From: Arcuatula senhousia
Lineage: Eukaryota > Mollusca > Bivalvia > Mytilida > Mytilidae
Direction of reading: 5' to 3'
Length of the DNA stretch: 64,000 nucleotides
Assembly: GCA_963971305.1 (NCBI GenBank)
Contig: OZ020306.1
Coordinates: forward strand, 65,693,022 to 65,757,021
Positions within the stretch are counted from its first letter, which is position 1. Every line of letters begins with the position of its first letter. The notes below the pieces were generated by a model. The model did no database searches and was not told the origin of the DNA. It was given only the letters and a program-made list of their open reading frames with translations. Both the position numbers and the translations under genes were made by a program. Shown piece by piece: positions 1 to 10,332 of the stretch.

Positions 1-821
1 AGTTGGAATTTCCAAGATTAAAGTTGACAAATTAAAAAATTAAAACATTGCCCCAATACGCTTCCGTAATTGCTTATATATGACACCGAACTCTTAAAGA
101 AGCACCGAAGAACACTACAGATCTGTGCTTGCATAAAGCTTGTAAGAATTACTGATTGAATGGTGTCCATTTTGACTGATAAAAAGCCAAGCAATTTAAC
201 ATTTTTACAACTGTGACTTCTTTTAATTGAGAAATGTTTGTTAGGTCACAGAAAATCCACGTCCACCTTTATATAGAAAGCCCACCACAGGTTGAATGAA
301 TCCAATTGATATACATGTATCAATATATCAAAAGTTAGAAAAAGATCATGTTGTTTCTCGTCTACTTGTCAAATGAAGAAACACAAGTCTTTGAGGAAAG
401 GGGCACTGTTTACCTCATTGGAATGTCAATTTGTTGTTAAAATATAAAACGATTTGCTAATAAGGTAATTAGTACGAAGAGGTAAATGCTAACAGGTTAA
501 AACAAACAAAATGAGCTATTATTCATTGAATAATATTTGTACTTCATCTCACTCAGATTTTTTTCAGTTATTAACTTGCAGCGAAAATATATCCGAACGA
601 ATATATTGAACACTCATATATTGCTGTAAAACTTGTAGTTTTTGAAATATAAAAGAGATCGACTCAATGTGTAAACGAATGCGAATAAATAAATACTACA
701 ACGGAGAAATCACTTTTGTATCTAAGCGAAGTTTTGAGGCAATGTACTTTTCTTAAATTAACAATGAAAAGCAAAATGTTTGTATTAAGGTGATTGTTTT
801 AATTATTATTTAGCTGTTTGC
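1..821. other. Intergenic, nothing recognised
   Basis: AT-rich sequence with no open frame, repeat or RNA gene I can support. A short inverted repeat (AAGGTGATT near 785 and AATCACCTT near 833) abuts the family A repeat that follows. Confidence 0.5.
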
Positions 822-1090
822 AGTACTGAGATAATCACCTTCATATCTCAAATCGCGTTGTATTTTGTGTTACTACCGGACCACTAATATTGCAATGAAA
901 GATGGAGGTTTGTACCATAAAACCTTGTTTAGTCCACCATTTCAAATTCAATGCCTGTTAAAGTCAGGACCATTGCGATCTCCATTTTCTGTGGTATTTC
1001 TGCCGTGTTTTGAAAACTTTTATGACGGAATTTGAGATTGACAATCTAATTTCTGTATATTTGTTATTACCTTTATATTATGATAGTTAA
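822..1090 (+). repeat. Dispersed repeat family A, copy 1
   Basis: Shares blocks with the copies at 16221, 20090 (minus), 43779 and 49885: a GCAATGAAAGA-GGAGGTTTG start, an ATAAAACCTTG block, then AAGTCAGGACCATTGCGATC and a TTTGTTATTACCTTTAT end. The first arm of the family's inverted repeat is eroded here. No coding capacity was seen. Confidence 0.6.
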
Positions 1091-1353
1091 AACTTATTTG
1101 CAGCTACATACATATGCAATCTCCAAAATTGAGTATAGTCTATACGGCGTCAATACAAGCAGCATGAAATCGTCTGGAATATATCAAGGAGATGAACATG
1201 AAAGGGGTTTGAAAATGAAAATGGATGATGATGAAGTCGAGGAATGAGCCCAAAAAGAAAGGTTTGACAGGCACTAGAAAAAGAGGAATGGTCAATTAAC
1301 CTTCCTGTATTTGGATCCTACAGGTCCTTTTATTATCAAGACTGCAGCAGTAA

Positions 1354-1507
1354 AATAACCCGAAGACCCCAGCATTCATCATAGCAGGGCTGTAACCAAC
1401 TGGCTTCCCGGAACTCGCAACTGGCTGTGTAATAACCCGAATACCCCGGCATACATCATAGCAGGGCTGTAACCAACTGGCTTCCCGGAACTCGCACCTG
1501 CTTTGGT
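1354..1507. repeat. 77-bp direct tandem duplication
   Basis: Two adjacent units begin AATAACCCGAA at 1354 and AATAACCCGAA at 1431. Both contain the block CATCATAGCAGGGCTGTAAC followed by CAACTGGCTTCCCGGAACTC. Only a few substitutions separate them. Confidence 0.8.
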
Positions 1508-1558
1508 TATTTTAATGACTTCGTTAAAACCATGAAATCATATTCATGTATAGACAAT

Positions 1559-1564
1559 TTTATT
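1559..1564 (-). promoter_or_regulatory. Candidate polyadenylation signal of the caspase-like gene
   Basis: The minus strand reads AATAAA here, about 110 bp downstream of the TAA stop at 1674-1676. Position and orientation fit a polyadenylation signal; the hexamer alone is weak evidence in AT-rich DNA. Confidence 0.45.
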
Positions 1565-1673
1565 TCTAATCCACGATTTTTTTACTGATGGTGAGTACAG
1601 TAACAATAGTTGAAATGAAGACCATTGAAAAAAAGTTTTATATACGTGCTTCATCTTTAGCTAGAAAAAAATG

Positions 1674-1918
1674 TTACAAATCAAAAATAACATCTTTTAC
1701 AAGACTATGTTCTAAAACAGCAACCGACTTTCTGCTTGGAAATGTATTGCCAGCGTCTAATCTCGTCTCGTAGTTGTTTGCGATATCGTCATTCATGGCT
1801 ACTAGAGCCGGGATAAGTTCTATGCTACAGTTGTCTCCCATTGACAGGAGGTCAATAGTTTCACAGAAAGAAAATAACATCCAGCCGCCTAGCTGCTGTC
1901 GACCGTACGACTGTTTAC
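1674..1918 (-). CDS. Caspase-like gene, last exon (p10)
   Basis: 245 nt, acceptor TTTTGCAG just above 1918, ending at a TAA stop. It joins in phase to give STGKQSYGRQQLGGW, then the helix with LFSFCETIDLL and the C-terminal strand LEHSLVKDVIFDL. The length and the spacing YSS-x(11)-GGW match p10 of known caspases, but SYGR stands where SWR(N/D) is expected. Confidence 0.85.
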
Positions 1919-4900
1919 CTGCAAAATATATATCTGATATTATTAACCGAAGCTGTAGAGAAGGATGCTATCGCCAGTAGCCTATTATTAAAAATATTTT
2001 ACTTCACTGTCATGGTGGTTAGTATCAAGTACAAGTATGCAAAGGGCAATAAATATCGACCTGAATATTTGTAAAATATCTATGACAAAGACCATAGCAA
2101 ACAATTTGAATAGAAAATTGTACTTCATACATTGAAACTTTTCAAAGTTAATGGCGACGTTAAATTGAGCTATTTGCGAAAGGCGGAAAACAAAATACCG
2201 TATCTAACATATACCAGGTCGTTTGCTATAAAAGAACTCCTGTCACAAAGTCACCTAGGTTCATTTCGAAACCATTTGTGCATACTGTTAATTATAGAAT
2301 GAATTATTTTTAAACATTCAGTATTTAACAGTACCAAACGAATTGAGAAAGATGATAATCATTCGTATATTTTCAAAACGTCGATATTAATTTAAAATAA
2401 AAACAAAATCGTACCACAAATAAAAAAGTATTGATTTTGACCATTTTTGGCCCCTAATTACGTAATAGGAGAGAAAAAAAGGGGGGTGTCCCATAAATAA
2501 TTCTTAATTTTGTATCCCCTATTTGACAAGAACAATCATGCAAACAAAATTTTCAAAATCGAACCACAATTAAAAAAGTTTTCATTTTGGCCCCTTTTGG
2601 GCCCAATATACATTACGAGGAAAAAGGGGGCACAAAAATTCATCAGGTTCAATTTTTCTATTTTAAGAAGCATTCTTGACAAATTTCCCAGATATAGCCA
2701 ACTAGGATTAAAGTTATAGCGGAAACAAATAAAAATATTTGTATTTTTTGCCCCTTTTGGCCCCTAATTTTGTAACAAAATAAGGGGGGATCCCCAAGAT
2801 CAATCCCATTCATCCTTTTATGGTAAGGAACATTATTGCCAAATAACAAGGCAATGGAATAACTAAAACTAAAGTTATCGTGCCAACAAACATAAAAGAA
2901 GCATTTTTCCCCTTTTGGCCTCTAATTTCGAAACGAAAAAAGGGGGGAGCCCCCCAAATCAATCCCATTCATCCTTTTATGGTAAGGAACATTATTGCCA
3001 AATCATAAAGCAATGGGGTAACTTGAACTAAAGTTATCGTGCCAACAAACATAGAAGTAGCATTTTTGGCCCCTTTGTGGCCCCTAATTTCGAAACGAAA
3101 AATGGGGGGACCCCCAAAATCAATCCCGTCAATCCTTTTATGTTAAGGAACATCATTATCAAATTTCATAGCAATCAGATTACTAGAAATAAAGTTATTG
3201 CACCAACAAACATAGAAATAGCATTTTTGGCCCCTAATTTCGAAACGAAAAATGGGGAGACCCCCAAAATCAATCCCATCAATCCTTTTAATGTTAAGAA
3301 ACATTATTGTCAAATTTCATAGCAATCAGATTACTGGAACGAAAGTTATTGCACCAACACTAAAATGTTCACAGATGCCGACGACGACGACAGCATCATA
3401 CCATAATACGTCCGCAAATTTTTTGCGGTCGTATGAAAAATCAGTGATGTCGATAAATTTGGTCGCTGTTTTGATATAACCCTTGATGCTTTACCTGTGC
3501 TTGATGAGTATACTATTAAGCAATCGTCTTTGGAAGTTTGATCTGGATCCAAGGCTCGTGTGCTTAACTTTGTTGAAAATTTAGAAAATAAATTCGAAAT
3601 TCCAAATGCTTCAGTTTGGTCTTTTGAAGCGCACATCTCCAGTGTTGTAAAATTTTCTTGACTGTTTTCATAGTCAGAATATTCAGCTGAGTTTTCTGTT
3701 TGTTTTTCAGATTGCTCCACTGAATCTTTCCCGCCATCACAAATAGAACTGTCGTCCTCGTCGACGTTGAAAGAGAACCCCTGGTCTATTCTAAGTTCTG
3801 TAGGTTCATTAGATCGAGATCGACAAGCCTACAATGACCGATTTTTATACAATACTAGTAACATAATCATATAAAAATCATGTGGGTATTCATATCTGAC
3901 AAATCTTTCCATATTTTCAAGTAAATTTCGTCTATGTATCTGCTTCATACTGATATCAACACATCGTTTAAGACTTTAAACAAAGCTCTATTACAAAAGT
4001 GATGACTTCAGCCCCGCTTTAATGTAGCAACATTCCGTCCGCTCCAGCTTATGGTTCATTGCGAGACTTACATCGATTTCCTTGGCAGATCATTGCGATT
4101 GACACAAATATTGCTAATTAACACAAGGTTATATTACTCCTCGGCCGTTGTCTTCATTCAAGAAATTTTACAGAAGATATGTCGAGGTCATACATTGTCA
4201 TAGACAAATATGATATTTTTATCTCTCAGATGTGCTATAGCCAAACATAAACTGTTAACTCTTTCGGAGGACCTGAGTTCACTATCGTTACGTCTAGTAC
4301 TTATATTCGCGTTGTTTTTTGGTATTCAGCTATTTTTTTAGTTTTAATGTTTTGTGTTTCTCCGTTCTGTTCACTTTCTTGTGTGTAGATTTTTTTGAAG
4401 TTTTTTTTTTTAAATTCTGACATTCGAATGCCCCATTGGTACCTTCTTGCTTCTTTCACAGTAGCTTTGGTTATTTGGAATTCGTTTTTTGCGAAAAGCT
4501 ACTGAGGCTACCAAATGAACTTTTTGTCTTCTCTATTCACTTATCAAGACACAACTCGACATCGAAATAAGCACAATGAATACGTCAAAGTGTAAACGTG
4601 TGTATTACTACATGTAGTATAGCATTTTAACAATATGTGATCATATGTCGTGTACATAGAAAGATGTTCTGTCCCGTCCGGGGCCAGGGTCGCGAATAGG
4701 CCCGCAATAGAGCAAAGAGCAATAGAGTAAAGTGTGTACCCTAAGGTGGCTGAATAGGATGGCCCTCGTCCGCAGGGGTTGTCAGGTCTATAATACGGAA
4801 ACCCTGACTGCTGACCAAAGTTGGTCAACATGTGTGGAGAGTGCCACACTTCATGCACGTAAAAGACCCCTTTGTGGACCGCCAAGTATTGCACCACATA

Positions 4901-6294
4901 GGCCAAATTTTCTGCACCTAACAACCTCTCCCCTTTTCCTGTGGTTCTCAAAAAATTACCAGTCCTTTGTTTCCCATCCCACCAACCCCCATATTTCATT
5001 TATCATCATTGTTTCATTTTATCACCCTTTTCATGATAGCCTATATAGCGTTGCATGGGCGTAAAACACCAACTCACTCACTCACTTAAAAGTTGTTCGT
5101 TCTAGGTTCATGCAAAACATTTTTTACATGTAACATTACAGATATTACCTGTATAAAAAACAGCTTTGGTTTATCATTCAACTGTTTGACTTCTGACATG
5201 GTTTTTACAATGTTGTCGATTGAAATACATTGTTCGTCTACACCAGAAATAAGATGTTCTCTGGTCGAGCCCTTTTCTATATTATGATTCGTACTCTCAC
5301 TGCCATGACTTGCAATTACAAAGGCGAAGCAATCTGACCTTTTGTGAAAACTAGTCTGATTAGCAGCTGGATAAATCAAAAGAAAATGAAGAATATTTGT
5401 AAAATTTCTTGTAAGATCTTTACTTTTGTGAGTAGACAACTTGTGTAAAATATAACACAAGGAGTCCTACAGCTAAGTTTAAATGCAGAACAAAAATGAG
5501 AATGGAAAAAAAAACTTGTTAAAAGAGGAGCTCAAAAATAGAAATATTTAAAGACATTAAAAAAAACCAAAAAAAACCAAAACGAACTCTAATTCAAGTC
5601 AATGTCAATGTTTTTTGCTTTATGTGTGTTCATAAATATACGGGAAAAATGGTGAATTGACTACAACTGAAAGAGGATTGTTAAAAAGCCTTTTACGTAA
5701 ATTTAAGCAAATGATTCAGTCAACAGACTGCTAGCCGAGTCGAACCTTTCAAGTGTTCTAAAGGTCCTTAACGTTACACAATTACATATATTCTATCGAC
5801 ATTTTGCTCAATTGAGAAAAAAGAGTAAAACTGTTCGGGTCCCAGGTTGCGAAGGGCAAAGATTGTCAGTCAAACTCCACTAAAGAGCGATCAAAAGTTA
5901 TGTAGACTTAGGTAGTTTTTGCTATTGCCAAATTCCTGCTTCTTGAATTAACCAATCTTACCAAATAACAAGAAAAGAGTAATGTTTAGTGTTTTCGGTC
6001 GTACTCTGGCTATTGAAGCTTCAGAGTGCTTTTAATATAAATCCAATGATCTCTTACCAGTATCAACTACCCAGTGTATTTGTACAGCTGTCAAATTCTG
6101 GAAGAGAACAGTAGTAAATTGAAGATGTCCAAATACAGCTTCCAATGTTTTTAATTCCACTGTACTATAGTCTCTATTAGAGCACTGCTTAAATTGTTCA
6201 TTACTGATAATGAAAGCAAGGCCTCTGAACTGGTGACTGAAGTCGTACATGGAATCTTTTAGTTCGTTCACATGTTTCTTTTCTTTGACAGAAC
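1674..6294 (-). CDS. Caspase-like cysteine protease (C14 family), 4 exons found, N-terminus missing
   Basis: Exons 6294-6058, 5366-5149, 3828-3495 and 1918-1674 have GT..AG borders and join in phase into about 343 residues ending in TAA. Numbered from the first full codon: a p20 opening like RGLAFIISNEQF near residue 23; the catalytic His in FVIASHGSE (His99); KPKLFFIQ joined across an intron to ACRS (Cys153); then a linker of about 95 residues rich in Asp, Glu and Ser; DDCLIVYSSSTG opening p10; and a p10 end with GGWMLFSF and NDDIANNYE. Caspases cut after Asp in cell death or inflammation, in the cytosol. Oddities: QACRS replaces QACxG, the linker is much longer than usual, and SWRN in p10 is SYGR, so Gly sits at the S1-pocket Arg position. 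Prodomain exons (DED, CARD or short) should lie above 6294 but were not recognised. Family assignment is firm; subfamily and activity are open. Confidence 0.85.
2400..3440. repeat. Tandem array, unit about 150-160 bp, in a caspase-like gene intron
   Basis: About six or seven degenerate units, each with a TTTTGGCCCC block, a run of G flanked by CCCCAAAATCAATCCCAT, a CATCCTTTTATGGTAAGGAAC block and an AAAGTTAT(C/T)G(T/C)(G/A)CCAACAAACAT block. Unit starts (CAATCCC) fall at 2801, 2960, 3121 and 3271. The array ends in GACGACGACGACAGC followed by a short AAATTTTTTGCGG hairpin at 3385-3430. Confidence 0.8.
3495..3828 (-). CDS. Caspase-like gene, exon with the catalytic Cys and long linker
   Basis: 334 nt, acceptor CATTGTAG, donor GTAAAG. 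It begins GCT-TGT-CGA-TCT (Ala-Cys-Arg-Ser) with the nucleophile Cys, continues through an acidic, Ser-rich linker with several possible Asp processing sites (RALDPD near the end), and closes with DDCLIVYSSST, the start of p10. The intron below it holds the 150-160 bp tandem array; the intron above holds a Penelope-like fragment and a SINE-like copy. Confidence 0.85.
3945..4470 (+). pseudogene. Penelope-like RT 3' fragment, strongly decayed
   Basis: Matches in order parts of the better copies at 36705 and 9011: CAAAGCTCTAT..AAAAGTGATGACTTCA, TGTAGCAACATTCCGTCCGCTCCAGCTTATGG (shown by position 4025-4056), ACTTACATCGATTTCCTT, CAAGAAATTTTACAGAAG, then the 3' UTR words GAGTTCACT and GACATTCGAATGCCCCATTGG. 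Several internal deletions. It lies in an intron of the caspase-like gene, antisense to it. Confidence 0.75.
4671..5089 (+). mobile_element. SINE-like element, copy 1, ACTC tail
   Basis: Starts near GTCCCGTCCGGGGCC, has the family words GCGAATAGGCCCGC, GTCAGGTCTATAATACGGAAACC and GTAAAAGACC, and ends in CCAACTCACTCACTCACT. It is close to the copy at 13155 and more distant from 17759. A short non-autonomous element with a simple-repeat tail is SINE-like; I could not identify the Pol III head. Confidence 0.7.
5149..5366 (-). CDS. Caspase-like gene, exon with the catalytic His
   Basis: 218 nt, acceptor TTTATCCAG just above 5366, donor GTAATA just below 5149. It encodes DCFAFVIASHGSE with the active-site His, CISIDNIV, and KPKLFFIQ at its very end, so the intron falls between the Gln and the Ala-Cys of the active-site motif. 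Confidence 0.88.
6058..6294 (-). CDS. Caspase-like gene, exon encoding start of p20
   Basis: 237 nt. The acceptor is TATAG at 6295-6299 and the donor GTAAGA occupies 6057-6052 on the minus strand. It enters after one base of a codon and leaves one base (G), which CT from the next exon completes as Ala. It carries RGLAFIISNEQF and LKTLEAVFGHLQF, the usual first strand and helix of p20. The codon before it requires an upstream exon. Confidence 0.85.
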
Positions 6295-7099
6295 CTATAA
6301 TTCTTCAAATTTAATTTAAAAATATTAAAGCATTCAAGGAATAAGATCTAAAGGAATTGAATCTCGTGAAATCTCGTTTTTTCTCGAAAGGCGAGACTTG
6401 GGTGATATTGACAATTTTTACCCATCAATATATCTAATTTAATTATAATTCCCTTATCAAAATGCTTTGAAATTCTAAAATTTAGTATATAATTCCTTGG
6501 AGCATTCTAATAGGGGGATGCTTCAATTTCAAAATCTTACCTTTGGCCAATGCATGCAAGATAAGAATCAGTTACCACTGAGCTCATTTGATTTTTCATT
6601 GCAAATTTGCAAAAGGCCTCTGAATTTGTAGTGTGTCATACGTATATAGTACATTTATTTCACTACGTATCATTTGCAACATGAATAAAAAGTAAAAAGA
6701 ACTAAATGTATTATACATTTTAAAGTTGATGTGTTTTATCGCCTTGTTGAAGAAAAATTCCGACCAGTACCTCCCTGTGGTGCAAGAAGGGCACTGTTTC
6801 AGCGAAAACGAAGGTCTTACTATCGGATACCCTGGAGTAGCTAGCACTGGCACATCGAGCGTCTTAAAAGTCGCTGCAGAGCGGCATTCCCCTACAGTCA
6901 GTATTCGATAAAACATATAGTTCGTGTGAAAACCGTTTCGTACGTTTCACAAAAAAACAGAAAAAGAAATTATTTTAAATTATGCATATTTTAAGACTTT
7001 AAGGTTTTAAAACGAACAAAATGAATGTAATCCTTTTAAAATGTTATTTTTCCAGTTTGTGAAGAACAGATTTTGTTTCTTCAACACTTTTGAGTTGGA
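6295..7099. other. No assigned gene; unexplained GC-richer segment 6720-6915
   Basis: Upstream of the first caspase-like exon found. At 6720-6915 a segment of higher GC than its surroundings is open on both strands (minus frame 6596-6916, plus frame 6726-6911). Neither translation resembles a CARD or death-effector domain, so I do not join it to the caspase-like gene. It could be a repeat fragment. Nothing else was seen. Confidence 0.35.
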
Positions 7100-7310
7100 G
7101 AATACATCAAAGCTTTAAATTATCCGTCTAAATTTCAAAATTGTCTAAACCCTAAGGTTCTTCCTACCCCAGACATAGGTTGAATATCTTAGTATTCATA
7201 CAGTGTTTGGCATTTTCAATAATTTTTGGTAGAGCGCCTCTGATGAGTCTTGAATAGACGAAACGCGCGTCAGGCGTAGCAAAATTTATTGTCTGGAACT
7301 TTGTTGTCAT
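7100..7310 (+). mobile_element. Hammerhead-bearing repeat unit
   Basis: The 130 bp before the ribozyme (CCTAAGGTTCTTCC, CCCCAGACATAGGTTGA, GTTTGGCATTTTCAATAA) match, in reverse complement, the DNA next to the decayed ribozymes at 38835-38980 and 39164-39220. So this is a repeat unit and not an isolated motif. Comparable units are known in Penelope-like terminal repeats and in metazoan retrozymes; which one applies here is not settled. Confidence 0.65.
7234..7277 (+). ncRNA. Hammerhead ribozyme, type I topology, intact core
   Basis: Stem I is CGCCT (7235-7239) paired with AGGCG (7272-7276). The core CTGATGA is at 7240-7246. Stem II is GTC (7247-7249) with GAC (7257-7259) around a 7-nt loop. 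GAAA follows at 7260-7263, then a very short stem III CG..CG (7264-7269) and the cleavage triplet GTC, with predicted cutting after C7271. All invariant core positions are present. The tiny stem III resembles hammerheads described in Penelope-like elements and retrozymes, which are thought to work best as dimers. It self-cleaves RNA of the repeat that carries it. Confidence 0.88.
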
Positions 7311-7489
7311 TTGAATTCCATTACTTTTAGAAAGCTCTGCCTTTAGACGCTTTGGCGCTTTGGTTTGTGGGGGATTGTTTAAGATGCAACACTTAGCCTT
7401 GGACAGACACTAAACACCTTTTTAATGTTAAGGGATAACGGTACCAAACGTGTGTTTGAGACCCTTTCCTGAATATTGATAAAATAGAA

Positions 7490-7830
7490 AAATAATGAGA
7501 TTTGGAATAAGTGTACGCGACACAGCCCATATAGACAAGCGGCAATTTGAAAAGACCATCAGCATCCTTTAAAGAGGCCAGTAGTCGCTGCTTACCGTTC
7601 TGTAATCGGTCCTAGATGTTATTAAAATGCATATAATTCAAATCCAGTCCTGAATTAGTCACAGATACTAGATCAATTTCTTAAACAAGGAACAGAAAAC
7701 ATCACAAAGACAAGTACAAACAAGATCTTTGTCAAACATTCCTGGCTTATGACAGGCGTGGAAAATGTGGAGGGGTTATAACTAGTTTTTTTTAGCCCAA
7801 CCTTCCCTCTATCAGTATCCCAAACAAAGC
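7490..7830 (+). repeat. Dispersed repeat family B/C, near-complete copy
   Basis: The B part (7490-7665) has GAATAAGTGTACGCGACACAG and CATATAATTCAAATCCAGTCCTGA; the C part (about 7670-7830) has TTCCTGGCTTATGACAGGC, GTGGAGGGGTTA and CCCAACCTTCCC. Related pieces occur at 11255, 21550, 22390, 36395 and 37655, and a Penelope-like copy separates B from C at 36705. Confidence 0.6.
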
Positions 7831-8678
7831 AAATAAAAATTAACAAACAAGAAATGATTTCCATTGGTTGATATATTTGTTGTTTCTAAATAAAGCCTCA
7901 AGCAAGCTTTTGAATAATACTAGCAAAGAAATTCCGAAGTCACGCATGCGCCCATAATAATGTAATAATAGGCAATTAAAATAACGTTAAAAAGCACCCC
8001 CATTTTTTCGACCAAAACGTACACCGATAAACGCCGCACGACGCCATTTTTTATTGGCTAAAAATAAACATATACATGTCAACTCAAAGGTTCTGTGCCA
8101 AAGATATTAAAATTCGGGTAAGATTTATTTAAAAAAAAATCTAAAACAAGGGTTCCCCCTATGGAAAATGCATTGTAAATCAATGCGCATTTGTAACCTA
8201 TAAGATATTTCAGACTTACTGGACCCCAACCATACCCTCATATATATCATGTATATTATGCAGCAGCTTATAAGTAGACTACTCGTACTCTGTTTAACTA
8301 GCGCTTGATTTGTAATGTTTGGTTATTTTTATGCTCTATATTTTTTTTTATTTGATGTATTTGGAGCAGTAAAGTTAGTAAAATTGTGTGTACAAAAACT
8401 TACTTTTGAAAGACCTTTTCAACCTCTGCTTTGCTTTTTACTACAAAAAAATATATCTCTTAAGGTAGTACAATAGTAAAAAATCGGTCGGATACAAATT
8501 TTAAAAATTTTATCATTAGAAGTATCTATATGTGCATATGTTTGAAAAACAAAACAAAAAGAAAAGGTTACCGTGCTTAAATTTTATAGAAAATCATCAA
8601 AAACAGAGCGAATTTGGCTATTTCTATACAGATTATATAGGGAAAAATTGTTAAGATTATTTTTTTTTCAAATTTCAC

Positions 8679-8765
8679 TCATCGTCGGTTACCCACGGCT
8701 GATATCAAATCGCTTCTCTCCTTCGTAGCGGACGTGGACTTTAAACCCGTGGTTTACGACGATGA
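8679..8765. repeat. Inverted repeat inside the TTAAGGTAG element
   Basis: CATCGTCGGTTACCCACGG and CCGTGGTTTACGACGATG flank about 50 bp and would form an 18-bp stem with a few mismatches. Confidence 0.65.
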
Positions 8766-9010
8766 ATTTCAAGGGATAGATTTTTGTTATATTTTGTCAA
8801 AACATTAGTAATTTTTGTTAGTTCTTTGAAAATATCTTTCATTTTTTAAAAATGAATTAGACAAAAACTGAACTTTTCCTACATATTTTATACAAACTTT
8901 CTCCCTTGAAAAAAGTACGGGGAAATGTTATAAAATGAATACTTATATAACAGTTAGGTTTTTTTTTCAAACTTATTTTTCTCTCATAATTTATCATACT
9001 AACAATCATC

Positions 9011-10250
9011 AATCAAAGAACTGATGGAAAATCTCCATTCTAAGTCATTTTCATCATGTAATAGCATTAAAACGTTTGATTTCTCTACATTATATACTTC
9101 AATTCCACATTCACAATTAAAATCTCGTTTGGCACAGCTGATTAAACGTAGCTTTATCAAAAAGAACGGAAAACGCAGGTACAAGTATTTGGTAGTCGGT
9201 TATAAAAAGACTTACTTTGTCATCCAAGAGTCTAGCAAGAAAAACAAATTTACAGAAGATCAAATAATAGAGATGCTCAATTTTCTAATCGACAACATAT
9301 TTGTACAGTTTGGTAGACGTGTTTTTCAACAAACAATAGGTATCCCAATGGGCACAAATTGTGCACCATTGCTTGCCGATTTGTTTCTTCATTCATACAG
9401 TATGAAGCAGATTTCTTACAATCACTTCTAGACAAAAAGGACCGCAAACTTGCTTTATCCTTCAATCTCACATTTCGTTATATTGATTATATTGTCCTTT
9501 CACTAAACAATCCTCGATTTGGTGACTATTTACATCTCATATATCCGAAGGAACTTGAGATAAAGGACACTACAGATTCTAGGAGGTCCGCTTCATGTTT
9601 GGATCTATTTCTCGAAATTGACACACAAGGAAGGCTTTGTACAAAGCTCTATGACAAACGTGATGACTTCAACTTTCCAATAGTTAACTTTCCCTTTCTG
9701 TGTAGCAACATTCCGTCCGCTCCAGCATATGGAGTTTACGTATCACAATTGATTCGTTATTCCAGAGCATGTGGGGAGTACAACGACTTCCTTGATAGAG
9801 CTACACGGCTGACAAGCAAATTGTTAACACAGGGGTACGTTGCTCCCAGGTTGTTGTCATCACTCAAGAAATTTTACGGACGACATCATGTGCTTGTATA
9901 CAAATACGGGATTTCTATCTCTCAGATGAGCACAGATGTTGGTTTGACATAGAGTTTTGTAATGTCATCCTTTCCGGATTTGACCAACACTTAATCGATC
10001 TTTGGCAACGTGACGGGTGTGCTATAGCAAGCAGGAACTGCTTACTCTTCCGGAGCACCTGAGTTCACTCTTGTTTCGACTTGAGTTCGCGTTGCTGAAT
10101 GCGGTTTTGTTGTTATGTGTGTGTGTGTTTTATGTTGTTATGTGGTTTGTGTTGTTGTGATGATTTTTTGTCTGCCGGTTTTGTCTTTGTCTTTACGGTT
10201 TTATGATACTGATTACCCCTTTGGTAACCTTTGCTTCTTTCATACAGTAA
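9011..10250 (+). pseudogene. Penelope-like element, 5'-truncated; RT with frameshift and lost catalytic Asp
   Basis: The RT segment (9011-9952) opens at KELMENLHSKSF and reads FDFSTLYTSIPH, GIPMGTNCAPLLADLFLHSY, then shifts frame near 9400 where 4 bp are added (CATACAGTATGAAG against CATATGAAG). The catalytic YIDD is YIDYI: one Asp is lost and a residue is inserted. It continues through ELEIKDTTDSRR, LYDKRDDFNFPIVNF and FYGRHH to a TAG at 9950. The 3' UTR runs to about 10250 and ends with the family words for 'ATTACCCCTTTGGTAACC'. Such RTs copy element RNA into the genome; this copy cannot. No GIY-YIG domain follows the RT. Confidence 0.85.
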
Positions 10251-10332
10251 GATAACAATGTTTTTGCCTTTGCTTAAATTTGGTAACATGCTCAGAAAAG
10301 ATGCTCGGTGTTAGGCCACTGTACTACCTTAA

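Larger units (their letters stand above)
8460..10332. mobile_element. TIR element with TTAAGGTAGTAC ends, carrying a nested Penelope-like copy
   Basis: The left end TTAAGGTAGTACA (8460) is matched inverted by GTACTACCTTAA (10321-10332). A second element at 51387-51939 shares TTAAGGTAG. The host element is about 0.6 kb once the Penelope-like insertion (about 9005-10250) is removed. TTAA at both outer ends could be a target duplication; the superfamily is not certain. Confidence 0.6.

Noticed and set aside
3346..3494. Extension of the caspase-like exon frame beyond 3495
   Set aside because: A donor GTAAAG lies at 3494-3489, and the extension enters the intronic tandem repeat tail; joining to 1918 gives a proper p10.
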